Under the pieces are notes generated by a model. It did no database searches. It was given only the letters and a program-made list of their open reading frames with translations, and was not told the DNA's origin. DNA of 64,000 nucleotides from Trichococcus patagoniensis. GTDB taxonomy: Bacteria; Bacillota; Bacilli; Lactobacillales; Aerococcaceae. The stretch lies in NCBI RefSeq assembly GCF_003051085.1, contig NZ_QAOM01000001.1, forward strand, positions 1 through 64,000, read 5' to 3'. The position numbers and the translations under genes were made by a program. Below are positions 26,039 to 35,061 of the stretch, one piece after another (positions within the stretch are counted from its first letter, which is position 1; each line of letters opens with the position of its first letter).

Positions 26039-28844
26039 AATATACGGCTACGGAAAATGGGTGAACCGGTCCTTTGATGATGTGCAGGATCTGCAGGTCT
26101 TTCATGGCAAAAATGAAGCCGGCAAAAGTACCTTGTCATCCTTCATCAACAGCATCCTCTTCGGGTTTCCCAGTGCCCGCAAGAAAGATCAGAATCTGTA
26201 TGTTCCGAAACAAGCGCAAGCATACGGTGGCCGCTTGTTTTTGGAGGACACGCGGTTCGGGGATGTCATCGTTGAACGGGTGAAAGACCGCAACAAAGGG
26301 CAAGCCCTCGTTACGCTGCCGGATGGTGTCCAGCAGACGACAAAAAATCTCGGGCGTTTCCTGTTGGGGATGGATCGTGAGACTTTCGAGTCGTTATACA
26401 CATTCAAAATAGACAGCCTGCTTTCTTTGAAAAAAACCCAAAAGGAAGAGCTCAATCATTATCTGTTGAGCATCGGAACCAGCGGGAGCGAGCGTTTGCT
26501 GCAATTAGCCAAAGAATACCGTGACGAAGCCGCGAAACGATTCAAACCGACAGGCAGCGTTCCACCATTGAACAAGAAGATACAGGCTGCTGAAAAACTG
26601 CAAAGGAAGCTTCAGCAAGCAAAAGCAAAGAATGCGACTTATGAAACGTCGCTGCTTCATTTATCGGACAGCCAAAAACAGCAGGCCGAGCTGTTGTCCC
26701 GTCAAAAGGAACTGGAGCAGGAACAAACCGCAATCGCAGAAAGTTTACGGTTGGCGGACAGTTATCAGGAGTGGAAACGGCTGGAAAAAGAAATTACGGC
26801 AGTCGACTACAGTGAAGTGCCTGAAGATGCCCGTTACCTGTGGCAGAACCAGCAGGAAAAAATGGCCGGGTCGATCCAAGCGCAAACGCAACTCCAGGAA
26901 CGGTTAGCGCAGTTGCAGAGACAGTTGGGTGAATATGTCCATGTGGAATGGTACAAGGCGCATCAACCGGATTTTGCTGCTTTGCAGCACAGTGCAGCCA
27001 AAACACAAGCGGATCTGAATAAGATCAGTTATCTTGAAAATGAAGTCAGCAACAACAAGGCTGACTTGGCCAAACAAAAAATGGCCTTGGGGTTGAACCT
27101 GGCGCTTCCCGCTCCGGAGCCGCTGAACGAAGAAGAACGCGTACAGCTGCAGCAGCTTGCGCAGGACATCCGACAGATCGAAGAACAGCTACTGCGGTTG
27201 GATCACAACATCGGTTTTCATGAGGAACAGCTGGAAACCCTCCAGCAAGAAGAGACTCGACTGCAACACGAGAAGCTTGCTGAGGAAGCATATGCCGCGC
27301 TGCAAAACGATGTGCAACAGCCGAGGCAAAGAATTGCTGCACCCGCCCCAACGAAAAGAAATCCGCTTGGCATGATGTTACTGGCGGCTGCAGCTGTGTT
27401 TGTGATCCTGTCCTTTGTTCTGGCGGACTTCAGGATAATTGCTTGGGTGTTGGCCGCTTTGCTTGCTGTCGGTGGCGTTTTCCTGATGGGAAGGAAGCCT
27501 CAGACGACAATCAAGGATGCTGCCTTCCCAGAAGGCTCCTCCGAAAATGCGATGGAGCAATTTCTGAAGCAAGCGGCTGTCAGGGAAAGGATCTCGGTTG
27601 TAACCAGAGAGCTCGAAGAGTTGCAGGATAAGTTTTTGGAACTTTTGAATAGCCGGGAAGAGCTGGAAGAGCGCGGAAATATGCTCCAAACCGAATGGAC
27701 GACCTTCCTGCAGCAGAAAGGATATCCGGCGCGCATGACGGCAACGGAACTCCTGCAATTGGACCCCGGTGCCGTGTTGGCGGAGAAGGCCGCCCTGATC
27801 ATCAATCAGGAAGCCGAAATGCGCAATCTTAATTTCGCCGTGAATAAATGGAATGAGCAGACTGCGTTCATCCGCAGCCGTTTCCATTTTGAACATCTGA
27901 CAGTGACTGAAATGGTCGCACGCTTCTCCGAGATACAGAATGCCGTCATTTTGGAAGAAAATATGGCTTCGAATGTTCAGGATAAAATCAATGAATTGCA
28001 GCAAGAGTTGGAGCAGATCCAACGCGACCTTACCGAGTCTCATCAACAGAGGCAGCGGCTATTGGATCAGGCAAACGCAAAAACGGAAGCTGAATTTTAC
28101 CAGTTGTTGGCTCTGAAGGAGAAGCAGGAGCAGAACCTCAAACGCAAAGGATTTTTGGATGAGCAGGTCAGTGGGCGCGAACAACTCTTGGATCGTTATG
28201 GCGATGCCAAGAAGAGCACAGCCCTTTACGAAAAAAATGAACTGGAAATGCAGCGTTTGAAGGCCGAAATGTCTACACTTCAAAGAACGGAAGTGGAACT
28301 GAAGCATCAGTTGGAACAATTGGAAGAAGGCGGGACCTACAGTGCCTTGCTGCAGGAGTTCGCTTTGGCCGAAACCGAGCTGAGGGACCTTGCCATCGAG
28401 TGGGCCGGCTTGGTTACAGCCGGAGAGTGGATTGAAGGGGCTTTGCGTTACGGGAAAGAGGATCGCCTGCCGCTAATGCTCGATGATACGATAACCTTCT
28501 TCAGTCGGTTGACGGAAGGTGCATATACCGGGATTGCGTTCCAAAAGAACGGCATGAAGGTGCAACGTAAGGATGGAACAACCTTCTTACCAAATGAATT
28601 GTCGCAGGGAACGGTGGAACAGCTTTACATTGCGCTGCGACTTGCGTTTGTGAAGAACACTGCTGATATCGTCAGTATGCCGATCTTGATTGACGATGGT
28701 TTTGTGAACTTCGATGATGACAGGAAAAATATCATGTTTACATTGCTTGAAGAGCTGAGTGAAGATGTGCAGGTGCTCTTTTTCACGTTTGATGACCTTT
28801 GCGTTCAACGATTTCCACAGAAACAAGTATACATGTTAAAATAG
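26019..28844 (+). CDS. yhaN: AAA/SMC-like ATPase YhaN (SbcC/Rad50-type)
   Basis: A 941-residue ATPase of the Rad50/SbcC architecture. The N-terminal half-site has Walker A GKNEAGKST (about residues 33-41). Two long coiled-coil arms (~180-440 and ~490-800) are interrupted by a hydrophobic pair of segments around residues 450-485 (MMLLAAAAVFVILSFVLADF), as in YhaN. The C-terminal half-site carries ELSQGTVEQLYIALRLA (signature) and ILIDDGFVNFDDDR (Walker B). GTG 26019 follows GAGGAGG inside the 3' end of yhaO, so translation is coupled. The membrane pair suggests anchoring near the membrane, unlike SbcC. Confidence 0.93.
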   Translation: MKIRKIEIYGYGKWVNRSFDDVQDLQVFHGKNEAGKSTLSSFINSILFGFPSARKKDQNLYVPKQAQAYGGRLFLEDTRFGDVIVERVKDRNKGQALVTLPDGVQQTTKNLGRFLLGMDRETFESLYTFKIDSLLSLKKTQKEELNHYLLSIGTSGSERLLQLAKEYRDEAAKRFKPTGSVPPLNKKIQAAEKLQRKLQQAKAKNATYETSLLHLSDSQKQQAELLSRQKELEQEQTAIAESLRLADSYQEWKRLEKEITAVDYSEVPEDARYLWQNQQEKMAGSIQAQTQLQERLAQLQRQLGEYVHVEWYKAHQPDFAALQHSAAKTQADLNKISYLENEVSNNKADLAKQKMALGLNLALPAPEPLNEEERVQLQQLAQDIRQIEEQLLRLDHNIGFHEEQLETLQQEETRLQHEKLAEEAYAALQNDVQQPRQRIAAPAPTKRNPLGMMLLAAAAVFVILSFVLADFRIIAWVLAALLAVGGVFLMGRKPQTTIKDAAFPEGSSENAMEQFLKQAAVRERISVVTRELEELQDKFLELLNSREELEERGNMLQTEWTTFLQQKGYPARMTATELLQLDPGAVLAEKAALIINQEAEMRNLNFAVNKWNEQTAFIRSRFHFEHLTVTEMVARFSEIQNAVILEENMASNVQDKINELQQELEQIQRDLTESHQQRQRLLDQANAKTEAEFYQLLALKEKQEQNLKRKGFLDEQVSGREQLLDRYGDAKKSTALYEKNELEMQRLKAEMSTLQRTEVELKHQLEQLEEGGTYSALLQEFALAETELRDLAIEWAGLVTAGEWIEGALRYGKEDRLPLMLDDTITFFSRLTEGAYTGIAFQKNGMKVQRKDGTTFLPNELSQGTVEQLYIALRLAFVKNTADIVSMPILIDDGFVNFDDDRKNIMFTLLEELSEDVQVLFFTFDDLCVQRFPQKQVYMLK

Positions 28845-28865
28845 GAGTGAAAGGGGCTGATAGGC

Positions 28866-29834
28866 GTGGCCAAAAAAATATATGAACACGAAATAGATGA
28901 TAATTTTGAAATTTATGTGCTGATCAAAAGTGCGGATATCCGTCTGGCAAAAAACGGCAAGAAATTCATCGCTTTTACTTTTCAGGACCGCAGCGGTCAA
29001 ATTGATGGGAAGTACTGGGACGCAAAAGAGGAGGACATCCAACAATTCCAAGCTGGCCAAGTCGTTGCCGTAACCGGCAAACGGGAAATGTATCAGAACA
29101 ATCCCCAACTGCGTATCACAAAACTCAGGCTCGCCCGCGAAGGGGAACCAAGCCGACCTGAACTCTATATGGAGCGTGCTCCGTTGAAATCGGAAGAAAT
29201 GGTGGAGGAAGTCAGCCAAATCCTGTTTGAGATCACGAGCGCACCAATCAACCGGATTGTCCGCCATATACTCAAAAAATATCAACGTGAATTTTTCGAG
29301 TATCCGGCTGCAAAACGTCACCATCATGCCATCGTAGGCGGACTGGGTTTCCATACGGTATCGATTTTACGGATGGCGAAAACGGTCATCCAACATTATC
29401 CTACGGTCAATAAATCGTTGCTGTACGGGGGAGTGATTCTCCACGACATTGGGAAAACGATCGAGTTGAGCGGCAGCATGTCGACCGAGTATACTCTGAA
29501 AGGGAATCTGATTGGGCACATCGTCCTGATTGATGAAGAAATCACCAAAGCCTGTCTGTCCCTGAACATCGATGAGGACAGCGAAGAAGTGATTTTGTTG
29601 AAACACATTGTTCTGGCACATCACGGCAAACAAGAATTCGGTTCGCCGGTAACGCCTCATCTTTTGGAAGCTGAAATCATCCATCATCTTGATAATTTGG
29701 ATGCTTCCATCAATATGATTGATACGGCCTTATTGCGCACGACACCGGGAACGTTCAGCGAGCGGATTTTCGGGTTGGAGAACCGCAGCTTCTATAAACC
29801 GCTCTTTACTCAAGCTGCTGAAGAAGGGCAATAA
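28866..29834 (+). CDS. yhaM: 3'-5' exoribonuclease YhaM
   Basis: A 322-residue nuclease with an N-terminal OB-fold nucleic-acid-binding domain (~15-100; KFIAFTFQDRSGQIDGKYWD) and a C-terminal HD phosphohydrolase domain (~155-290) with H-H-H-A, GFHTVSILRMA and the metal motif LHDIGK. YhaM trims RNA 3' ends and can also attack DNA. Length (~320) is normal. The start is GTG 28866 with AAAGGGG ahead. It lies 21 bases after yhaN in the same operon and ends at a bidirectional terminator. Confidence 0.95.
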   Translation: MAKKIYEHEIDDNFEIYVLIKSADIRLAKNGKKFIAFTFQDRSGQIDGKYWDAKEEDIQQFQAGQVVAVTGKREMYQNNPQLRITKLRLAREGEPSRPELYMERAPLKSEEMVEEVSQILFEITSAPINRIVRHILKKYQREFFEYPAAKRHHHAIVGGLGFHTVSILRMAKTVIQHYPTVNKSLLYGGVILHDIGKTIELSGSMSTEYTLKGNLIGHIVLIDEEITKACLSLNIDEDSEEVILLKHIVLAHHGKQEFGSPVTPHLLEAEIIHHLDNLDASINMIDTALLRTTPGTFSERIFGLENRSFYKPLFTQAAEEGQ

Positions 29835-29835
29835 C

Positions 29836-29886
29836 AAAAAAACACGCAAGCTACCAGCATCAAAAGGCTGGTAACTTGCGTGTTTT
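29836..29886. terminator. Bidirectional Rho-independent terminator
   Basis: Stem AAACACGCAAG...TACCAGC / GCTGGTA...CTTGCGTGTTT with A and T runs, between convergent yhaM and prsA. Confidence 0.9.
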
Positions 29887-29898
29887 AAATTATAGGGA

Positions 29899-30864
29899 TT
29901 AGTTTGCAGATTCGGATGTAGCTGATTTTGCTTCTGAACTAGCTGCTTCTGAAGTTGTTGCTTCAGATGTTGCATCTGATGAGCTTGTTTCTTTCGCAGG
30001 CAAGAATTGATCGATTGCTGCTGCCAAATCTTCGTCCTTGATTTCAACATTTGCTGCTTGGACGATTGTGGACATGACGGATGTCAGGTAATCATTGTCG
30101 GCAAGTTTTTCGTCCATCATCACTGTTTCGATGTTTTCGCGTTCTTCTTCCAATGTTCCTTTTTCTGTCTTCTCGATCATCTTGATGATGTGGTAGCCGT
30201 ATTCGGTAGCGACTGGTGTTTGTGTCACTTCACCGACTTCAAGTGAATAAGCGGCTTCTTCGAAGGCTGCGACCATTTCGCCTGCTCCGAACAATCCTGT
30301 TTCTCCACCGTTTTCAGCAGTCGCTGTGTCGGTAGAGTTGGCCTTAGCCAATTCAGCGAAATCAGCACCTTCATTGATTTGGTTGATCAGATCTACAGCA
30401 GTTGCTTCATCCGCAACCAAGATATGCTGTACGTTGATTTGTGGTTGGTACGCTTCATAATAGGCCTCAACTTCTTCATCCGTGAAAGTCGTTTCAGCTC
30501 GTACTGCTGCTTCGATCAGTTTGTTCAAATACAATACATCTTGGTATTCTTCTTTATTTGCGAAGCCTGATTGTGACAAGATGTAGTTGAATGTTTCTTC
30601 TCCGCCGTATTGTTCGATGGTCGTCAACAGTTCAGCTTCGGTTTCAGCTTCTAATTTATTATCTCCGATTTTATCGTTCAATACATCGATCAAAATCAGA
30701 CGTTGCAAGACGGTTTCGCCGATTGATGCTTTCATTGCGTCGTATAATTCATCTTTTGTGATATCGCCTGCTGGAGTCGTTGCGACAGTTTCGCCGGTCG
30801 AGCAGCCTGCTAATGTGATGGCCGTCAGGAAAGCAACGGACGTCAATGCTAATTTCTTTTTCAT
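29899..30864 (-). CDS. prsA: PrsA-type foldase lipoprotein (parvulin peptidyl-prolyl isomerase)
   Basis: A 321-residue extracytoplasmic foldase. It has a signal peptide with lipobox LAGC (Cys21 becomes the lipid-modified N-terminus), an N-terminal helical chaperone region (~35-135), a parvulin PPIase domain (~140-235; NVQHILVADE, GETGLFGAGEMVAAFEEAAYS, TEYGYHIIKM) and a C-terminal helix. The last ~30 residues are rich in Ser, Thr, Glu and Ala (SSSDATSEATTSEAASSEAK), a disordered tail. It helps secreted proteins fold outside the membrane, and in other Firmicutes also class A PBPs. Adjacent to yhaM as in Bacillus and Listeria relatives. Confidence 0.95.
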   Translation of the reverse strand: MKKKLALTSVAFLTAITLAGCSTGETVATTPAGDITKDELYDAMKASIGETVLQRLILIDVLNDKIGDNKLEAETEAELLTTIEQYGGEETFNYILSQSGFANKEEYQDVLYLNKLIEAAVRAETTFTDEEVEAYYEAYQPQINVQHILVADEATAVDLINQINEGADFAELAKANSTDTATAENGGETGLFGAGEMVAAFEEAAYSLEVGEVTQTPVATEYGYHIIKMIEKTEKGTLEEERENIETVMMDEKLADNDYLTSVMSTIVQAANVEIKDEDLAAAIDQFLPAKETSSSDATSEATTSEAASSEAKSATSESAN

Positions 30865-31134
30865 GAATGTGGCACTTCCTATCTATTTCTATTTATCTAT
30901 CTCATGAATAACCATCTATAAATATATCATAAACGCCGTGATTATGGAAAATATTCCTTAAAAACGCTAGCAAACTTCTCAGAAAATTCATATCTGCAGC
31001 CCAATTTGAAAGCGAGCAAAAACCGCAACATAGCACAAAAAGAGGGGCCCCCTGCCTGCAACGGTGGCAGATTGCTCAAAATGCCAATATTTGGTATCAT
31101 GAGTTGATAAAAAGAAAGGACTGGGGGAAACTTT

Positions 31135-31563
31135 GTGAAATGTGAAATGAGTTCTGCGTTTTGCCAATGGCTGGAGATCAACAATTTTCATCTGAAGGTC
31201 GAGAGCACATTGGAAAGAGGTTTGCAGACGAACCATAACCTTTCTCTGAAAGAGTTCTATGTCCTTTATTTCTTGTCACAGGAATCGGATCAAAAGCTGA
31301 AACTCCAGGATCTGGAGGACAAGGTCGGCTTGAGCCAAAGCGCAGTGTCGAGATTGGTCAGCAAGTTTGAGGCGAAGGGCTGCGGAGCGTTGGAGCGGAA
31401 TGTCTGCGAGCAGGATCGGCGGATCATCTATACGTCCTTGACGAAAACTGGTGCAGCAAAACTGGCTGCAGCGGCTGCGACAGTGGAACAGGTGCTCACG
31501 GAATCTTTCGCGGCGATGCCGATACAGTCGCTTTTCAAACTATCCGATAATCAGAATAAATAG
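31135..31563 (+). CDS. MarR family transcriptional regulator
   Basis: A 142-residue winged-helix regulator. The MarR core is visible: helix LKEFYVLYFLSQ, recognition helix LSQSAVSRLVSKFE (about residues 67-80) and wing with the conserved CEQDRRIIYTSLTKTGAAKL. Five cysteines in total (positions 3, 10, 82, 90 and one nearby) could allow redox or metal sensing, but that is speculation. Start GTG 31135 follows CTGGGGGAAA; an internal ATG (31147) is an alternative. It is a single gene ending at a terminator. No obvious target gene lies next to it. Confidence 0.88.
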   Translation: MKCEMSSAFCQWLEINNFHLKVESTLERGLQTNHNLSLKEFYVLYFLSQESDQKLKLQDLEDKVGLSQSAVSRLVSKFEAKGCGALERNVCEQDRRIIYTSLTKTGAAKLAAAAATVEQVLTESFAAMPIQSLFKLSDNQNK

Positions 31564-31599
31564 GGGTTCTTGACTGGACTCCTTATGACAGAAATACAG

Positions 31600-31660
31600 A
31601 AAAATATGCCGCGCCAAATGACCGTTTATCCGGTTTGCATTTGGCACGGCATATTTTTTA
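31600..31660. terminator. Bidirectional Rho-independent terminator
   Basis: Stem ATATGCCGCGCCAAATG / CATTTGGCACGGCATAT with flanking A and T runs, between the convergent MarR and YtxH-type genes. Confidence 0.88.
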
Positions 31661-31666
31661 TTTCGA

Positions 31667-32047
31667 TTACTGATTTGCTGCATCTGTCGCTGCAGGCATT
31701 TGCGATTCCAAGCTCGCAGCGACTTGTTCCATATCTTCAGTCAACACTGCAATCTTATCGTTGATGCGGTTGATTCTGGGTTGAACTTGCTGGGTGAATT
31801 TCTCAACCGATTTTGCCACATCTTCAGTGACTGTCGTGACGGAAGCCAACCCTTCATTGGTCAATGATTGGATCGCGTTGCGCAGACCTTGGACGCTTAC
31901 GTTGAGGTCTTCGACCGCAAGTGTGTTGTCTTCAAGGTAAGCTTTCGCTTTCTCACGATTTTCTTTTCCGCTGCGGGGGGTGTTCAGCAAGCCAAGCAGA
32001 CCACCGACTACCGTGCCGAATACTATTCCTTCCATAAATGAACGCAT
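31667..32047 (-). CDS. YtxH domain-containing protein
   Basis: A 126-residue protein with a Gly-rich hydrophobic N-terminal segment (residues 6-22, EGIVFGTVVGGLLGLLN) and the TPRSGKENREKAKAYL motif of YtxH-like proteins, followed by a long amphipathic helical stretch. It probably sits at the membrane with a cytoplasmic or surface helix. In Bacillus, YtxH-type genes are in general-stress regulons, but no such promoter was recognised here. GGAGGAAT lies before ATG. It is 2 bases downstream of the HIT gene, so the two are one operon. Confidence 0.85.
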   Translation of the reverse strand: MRSFMEGIVFGTVVGGLLGLLNTPRSGKENREKAKAYLEDNTLAVEDLNVSVQGLRNAIQSLTNEGLASVTTVTEDVAKSVEKFTQQVQPRINRINDKIAVLTEDMEQVAASLESQMPAATDAANQ

Positions 32048-32049
32048 AT

Positions 32050-32484
32050 TTATTCCTCCAGACTATCTTTGATGGCTGCGACTACTTTTGCCAATTCTTC
32101 CTGCGAATATTTTCCTTCGTGCGTCTTCCATTTCAAACCGAAACCATCCGAATCCGAATCTTCGTAACGCGGCAAGAAGTGGATATGCGAATGGAAAACA
32201 GACTGGTAAGCTATCGAACGATTATTGTTCAGAATGTTCAGTCCCAAAATGTCATCGCTGGAACGTTCGATTGCGCGCGCGATTTTAGGGATGCGCGAAA
32301 AGACTTCCTTCGCCAATTCTTCATCATATTCAAAAATATCAGCGACATGCTTCTTGGGTACCAGCAGCGTATGACCTTTTGTCACTTGTGATAAATCCAG
32401 GAACGCAATGACGACATCATCTTCATAGACAATGCTGCTCGGGATTTCGTGGTTCGCGATTTTGCAAAAAATACAATCTGTCAT
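32050..32484 (-). CDS. hit: HIT family hydrolase
   Basis: A 144-residue histidine-triad nucleotide-binding protein. The N-terminal CIFCKI, central KKHVADIFE and the catalytic triad HSHIHFLPR (H-x-H-x-H, about residues 98-102) are clear. It hydrolyses nucleoside phosphoramidates or dinucleotides. The C-terminal segment FGLKWKTHEGKYSQEEL is typical of Bacillus Hit. It is divergent from ecsAB, a linkage conserved across Bacilli (hit/ecs). Confidence 0.95.
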   Translation of the reverse strand: MTDCIFCKIANHEIPSSIVYEDDVVIAFLDLSQVTKGHTLLVPKKHVADIFEYDEELAKEVFSRIPKIARAIERSSDDILGLNILNNNRSIAYQSVFHSHIHFLPRYEDSDSDGFGLKWKTHEGKYSQEELAKVVAAIKDSLEE

Positions 32485-32596
32485 ATGCCTGACCTCTTTC
32501 TGTCCATAATCTACTTTATCCTATAGCATAACTTTATCATATTTGCGTTTTATTTGATATCCTGAGGGTAAAATGGAGCCGCTGTCAGCAAGATAT

Positions 32597-32624
32597 TTGG
32601 GATGAGGCAAGCCTGTGCTATAAT
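32597..32624 (+). promoter_or_regulatory. Putative promoter of ecsAB
   Basis: TATAAT at 32619-32624 with a weak TTGGGA (32598-32603) 15 bp upstream. Transcription would start about 28 bases before ecsA. Confidence 0.55.
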
Positions 32625-32658
32625 ATAAGGCACAAACGCATGCGAAAGGGACGGTTAA

Positions 32659-33396
32659 ATGGCACTATTATTGGAGAATGTCACGGGCGGCTATACGCAA
32701 TTGCCTGTCATAAAAAATATAAATTTTGAGGTCAAAGCAGGTGAATTGACTGGATTGATCGGCTTGAACGGAGCAGGCAAGAGCACGACCATCAAACACA
32801 TTATCGGTCTGATGATGCCTTTCAGCGGAAGGATTGCGATCGATGGCCGGACGTTGCGCGAAGATACGGAGCGTTATCGCCAGTCCTTCGCTTTTATTCC
32901 CGAGACGCCGGTGCTCTACGAAGAGCTCACTTTAAGGGAACATTTGGAAATCACAGCGATGGCTTACGGAATCACGGAAGCAGTCGCCCTGGAAAAGGCG
33001 ATGCGCTACATTCGGGATTTCCGTCTGGAGGACAAACTGGACTGGTTTCCGGCTTATTTTTCCAAAGGCATGAAACAAAAAGTGATGATCGTCTGTGCAT
33101 TCATGTTGGATGTGCCGGTATATGTCATCGATGAACCATTCCTGGGTCTCGATCCGCTTGGCATCCACTCATTCCTGGAGATGGTCAGGGAGAAAAAAGC
33201 GCAAGGTGCAGCAATTTTGATGTCCACGCATGTGCTGGCTTCTGCCGAAAAAGAATGTGATAATTTCGTCCTGCTTCACCATGGTGAGGTTAAAGTGAAA
33301 GGCACGATGGCAGATTTGCAGGCTGAAATGGGTATGCCGGGAGCGAGTCTGGATGAGCTTTACATCAGCTTGACGAAAGAAGTGGATCGACCATGA
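32659..33396 (+). CDS. ecsA: ABC transporter ATP-binding protein EcsA
   Basis: A 245-residue ABC ATPase. Walker A GLNGAGKST (~36-44), Q-loop near SFAFIPETP, signature FSKGMKQKVM (a variant of LSGGQ, ~132-141), Walker B VYVIDEPFLGLDP (~154-166) and the H-loop STHVLAS are seen. It is the nucleotide-binding half of the EcsAB exporter, which in Bacilli affects protein secretion, competence and peptide pheromone traffic. It overlaps ecsB by 4 bases (ATGA). The YVRDYISL-type C-terminal helix matches EcsA length. Confidence 0.95.
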   Translation: MALLLENVTGGYTQLPVIKNINFEVKAGELTGLIGLNGAGKSTTIKHIIGLMMPFSGRIAIDGRTLREDTERYRQSFAFIPETPVLYEELTLREHLEITAMAYGITEAVALEKAMRYIRDFRLEDKLDWFPAYFSKGMKQKVMIVCAFMLDVPVYVIDEPFLGLDPLGIHSFLEMVREKKAQGAAILMSTHVLASAEKECDNFVLLHHGEVKVKGTMADLQAEMGMPGASLDELYISLTKEVDRP

Positions 33397-34625
33397 ACCT
33401 GGACAGTATCTGGAAAAGAAGGCAACAACTGCACCTGAAAAAATTCAGCCGCTACAGCAAATATATCTTCAATGATCATTTCGTCCTGGTGCTACTATTT
33501 CTGCTGGGAGCTTTGGCTTACCAATATTCCGAATTCGTGAAAACCGTGACGCCGGATTTCCTTTGGGGAAAGCTTCTGATAGTGGCTATTTTTTCCGGCA
33601 GCATTTTTATCGGTAAGCTGGCGACCTTTTTGGAGCCGGCCGATCAAGTGTTCCTTTTGGCTAAAGAAAAGGAATGGGGGAGCTATTTCAGCAAAGCGAA
33701 AAAATACAGCCTGATCCTTCCGACGGTTCTGTTGTTCTTTTTGGCAGCCGCGGCAATGCCGATGCTTTTTGCCGGGAGAACGATCGGGGCAAGTGATTTG
33801 TTTCCGATTTATGCAACCTTGATTCTGTTGAAAATGAACCATTTGGATCTGCAGGAACTGGGCCTGAAGATAGGCGACAGGAAAGTTCGCCAAAAAAATG
33901 ACCTCTACTTGGCTTGCGCGGCGATTTTATCGTTCAGCATCGCGATATTTTTTCATCCATGGGTTGCGCCGGTACTTGTAATTCTGTATACTATGTTTCT
34001 GCGTAAAAAAGTACAAGTGGCGTATGAGGCGCGCTATCCGCTCTATCAATGGGAGCAGATGATCGCCTCGGAAGAACAACGCAAGGCTCGCATAAACCGA
34101 GTCATCAATCTGTTTACGGATGTTCCTCAAGTGAAGAGCAAAGCAAAAAGAAGAAAATATTTCGACGGTTTGCTGCGCCGCGTTGAAGGCAAAGGCAATT
34201 CCTATCAGTATTTATACGCGCGGGCATTTTTGCGCGGGACAGATTACAGCGGCTTGTTTTTCCGCCTGTTGGGCATTGGCTTGTTGTTGCTTCTGTTCAC
34301 GCCGTCAGCCGGATTTTCTTTAGGACTCAGTCTGTTATTCCTTTATTTGACAGGATTCCAGCTGATGCCGCTGTATTTCCATTTCAGTGAAAATATGCTG
34401 TACCGGCTTTATCCGACGCAGCGCGAAGCTAAATTTTCCGGTTTCAAGCGTTTGCTGGGCTACCTTTTGGGAGTGGAAGGATTCTTTTTTGCGGGAATCA
34501 TCTTCATCAACAACAGTTGGCAGACGGGATTGGCTTCAATAGCCTTAAACGCCGGGTTCATCTGGTTGTTCATCCAGTTTTACATGGGCGGCCGTACAGA
34601 AAAAAGGGAAGCGGCAAATTACTGA
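33393..34625 (+). CDS. ecsB: ABC transporter permease EcsB
   Basis: A 410-residue integral membrane protein, the membrane half of EcsAB. The N-terminal basic segment WKRRQQLHLKKFSRYSKYIFNDH is typical of EcsB. Hydrophobic segments lie at about residues 28-46, 60-80, 105-125, 170-200, 290-335 and 355-400, with a large basic cytoplasmic loop (~200-285). Translation is coupled to ecsA by the ATGA overlap. No third gene (ecsC) follows; the next 430 bases are non-coding. Confidence 0.93.
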   Translation: MNLDSIWKRRQQLHLKKFSRYSKYIFNDHFVLVLLFLLGALAYQYSEFVKTVTPDFLWGKLLIVAIFSGSIFIGKLATFLEPADQVFLLAKEKEWGSYFSKAKKYSLILPTVLLFFLAAAAMPMLFAGRTIGASDLFPIYATLILLKMNHLDLQELGLKIGDRKVRQKNDLYLACAAILSFSIAIFFHPWVAPVLVILYTMFLRKKVQVAYEARYPLYQWEQMIASEEQRKARINRVINLFTDVPQVKSKAKRRKYFDGLLRRVEGKGNSYQYLYARAFLRGTDYSGLFFRLLGIGLLLLLFTPSAGFSLGLSLLFLYLTGFQLMPLYFHFSENMLYRLYPTQREAKFSGFKRLLGYLLGVEGFFFAGIIFINNSWQTGLASIALNAGFIWLFIQFYMGGRTEKREAANY

Positions 34626-34918
34626 TGCACGGGTTAAACGCGCTTCAGTTCCGAAACCCCATGGAATATTCTTGACTGAATATGTAAAGAAATCTAAAAT
34701 GATAATTGTATGCGAGTGATGGCCGTTGCGCTTTCAGAGCAAAACGATCTGCGTCGCCGAATGAACACGTAGCGCATGAACAGAAGAGCAGACCGAGATA
34801 GCTGGGGCTTTCGTCCCGGCTCCTTCTTTTCAATGATATGAATTTACCAAATTAAAAGTGCATCACCTTTGGTGCTTCACATATTTGCAAAATGTTTTAT
34901 GCACCAAAAAAGATGTCT

Positions 34919-35034
34919 AGCGGTCCAAGCCTGCCTCTCGGAAATTAGATAAATCTGACCCATTGCGCTCTGCGATGCTCATTCAGGGCCAGATTTCCTA
35001 AATTTCTTTCAAGGCAGAGCGGGCTTGTACCGCT
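34919..35034. repeat. Foldback repeat family R1, copy A
   Basis: A 116-bp imperfect palindrome. Outer arms AGCGGTCCAAGCC and GGCTTGTACCGCT, inner arms GGAAATTAGATAAATCTG and CAGATTTCCTAAATTTCTTTC, central segment ATTGCGCTCTGCGATGCTCA. It differs from copy C (62737-62852) at about three positions. The rest of 34626-34918 holds no credible gene: only weak hairpins, one with CTTTGGTGC / GCACCAAA at ~34867-34908. Confidence 0.8.
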
Positions 35035-35061
35035 TTTCAAAACTAAAGATTAGAGTAAGGA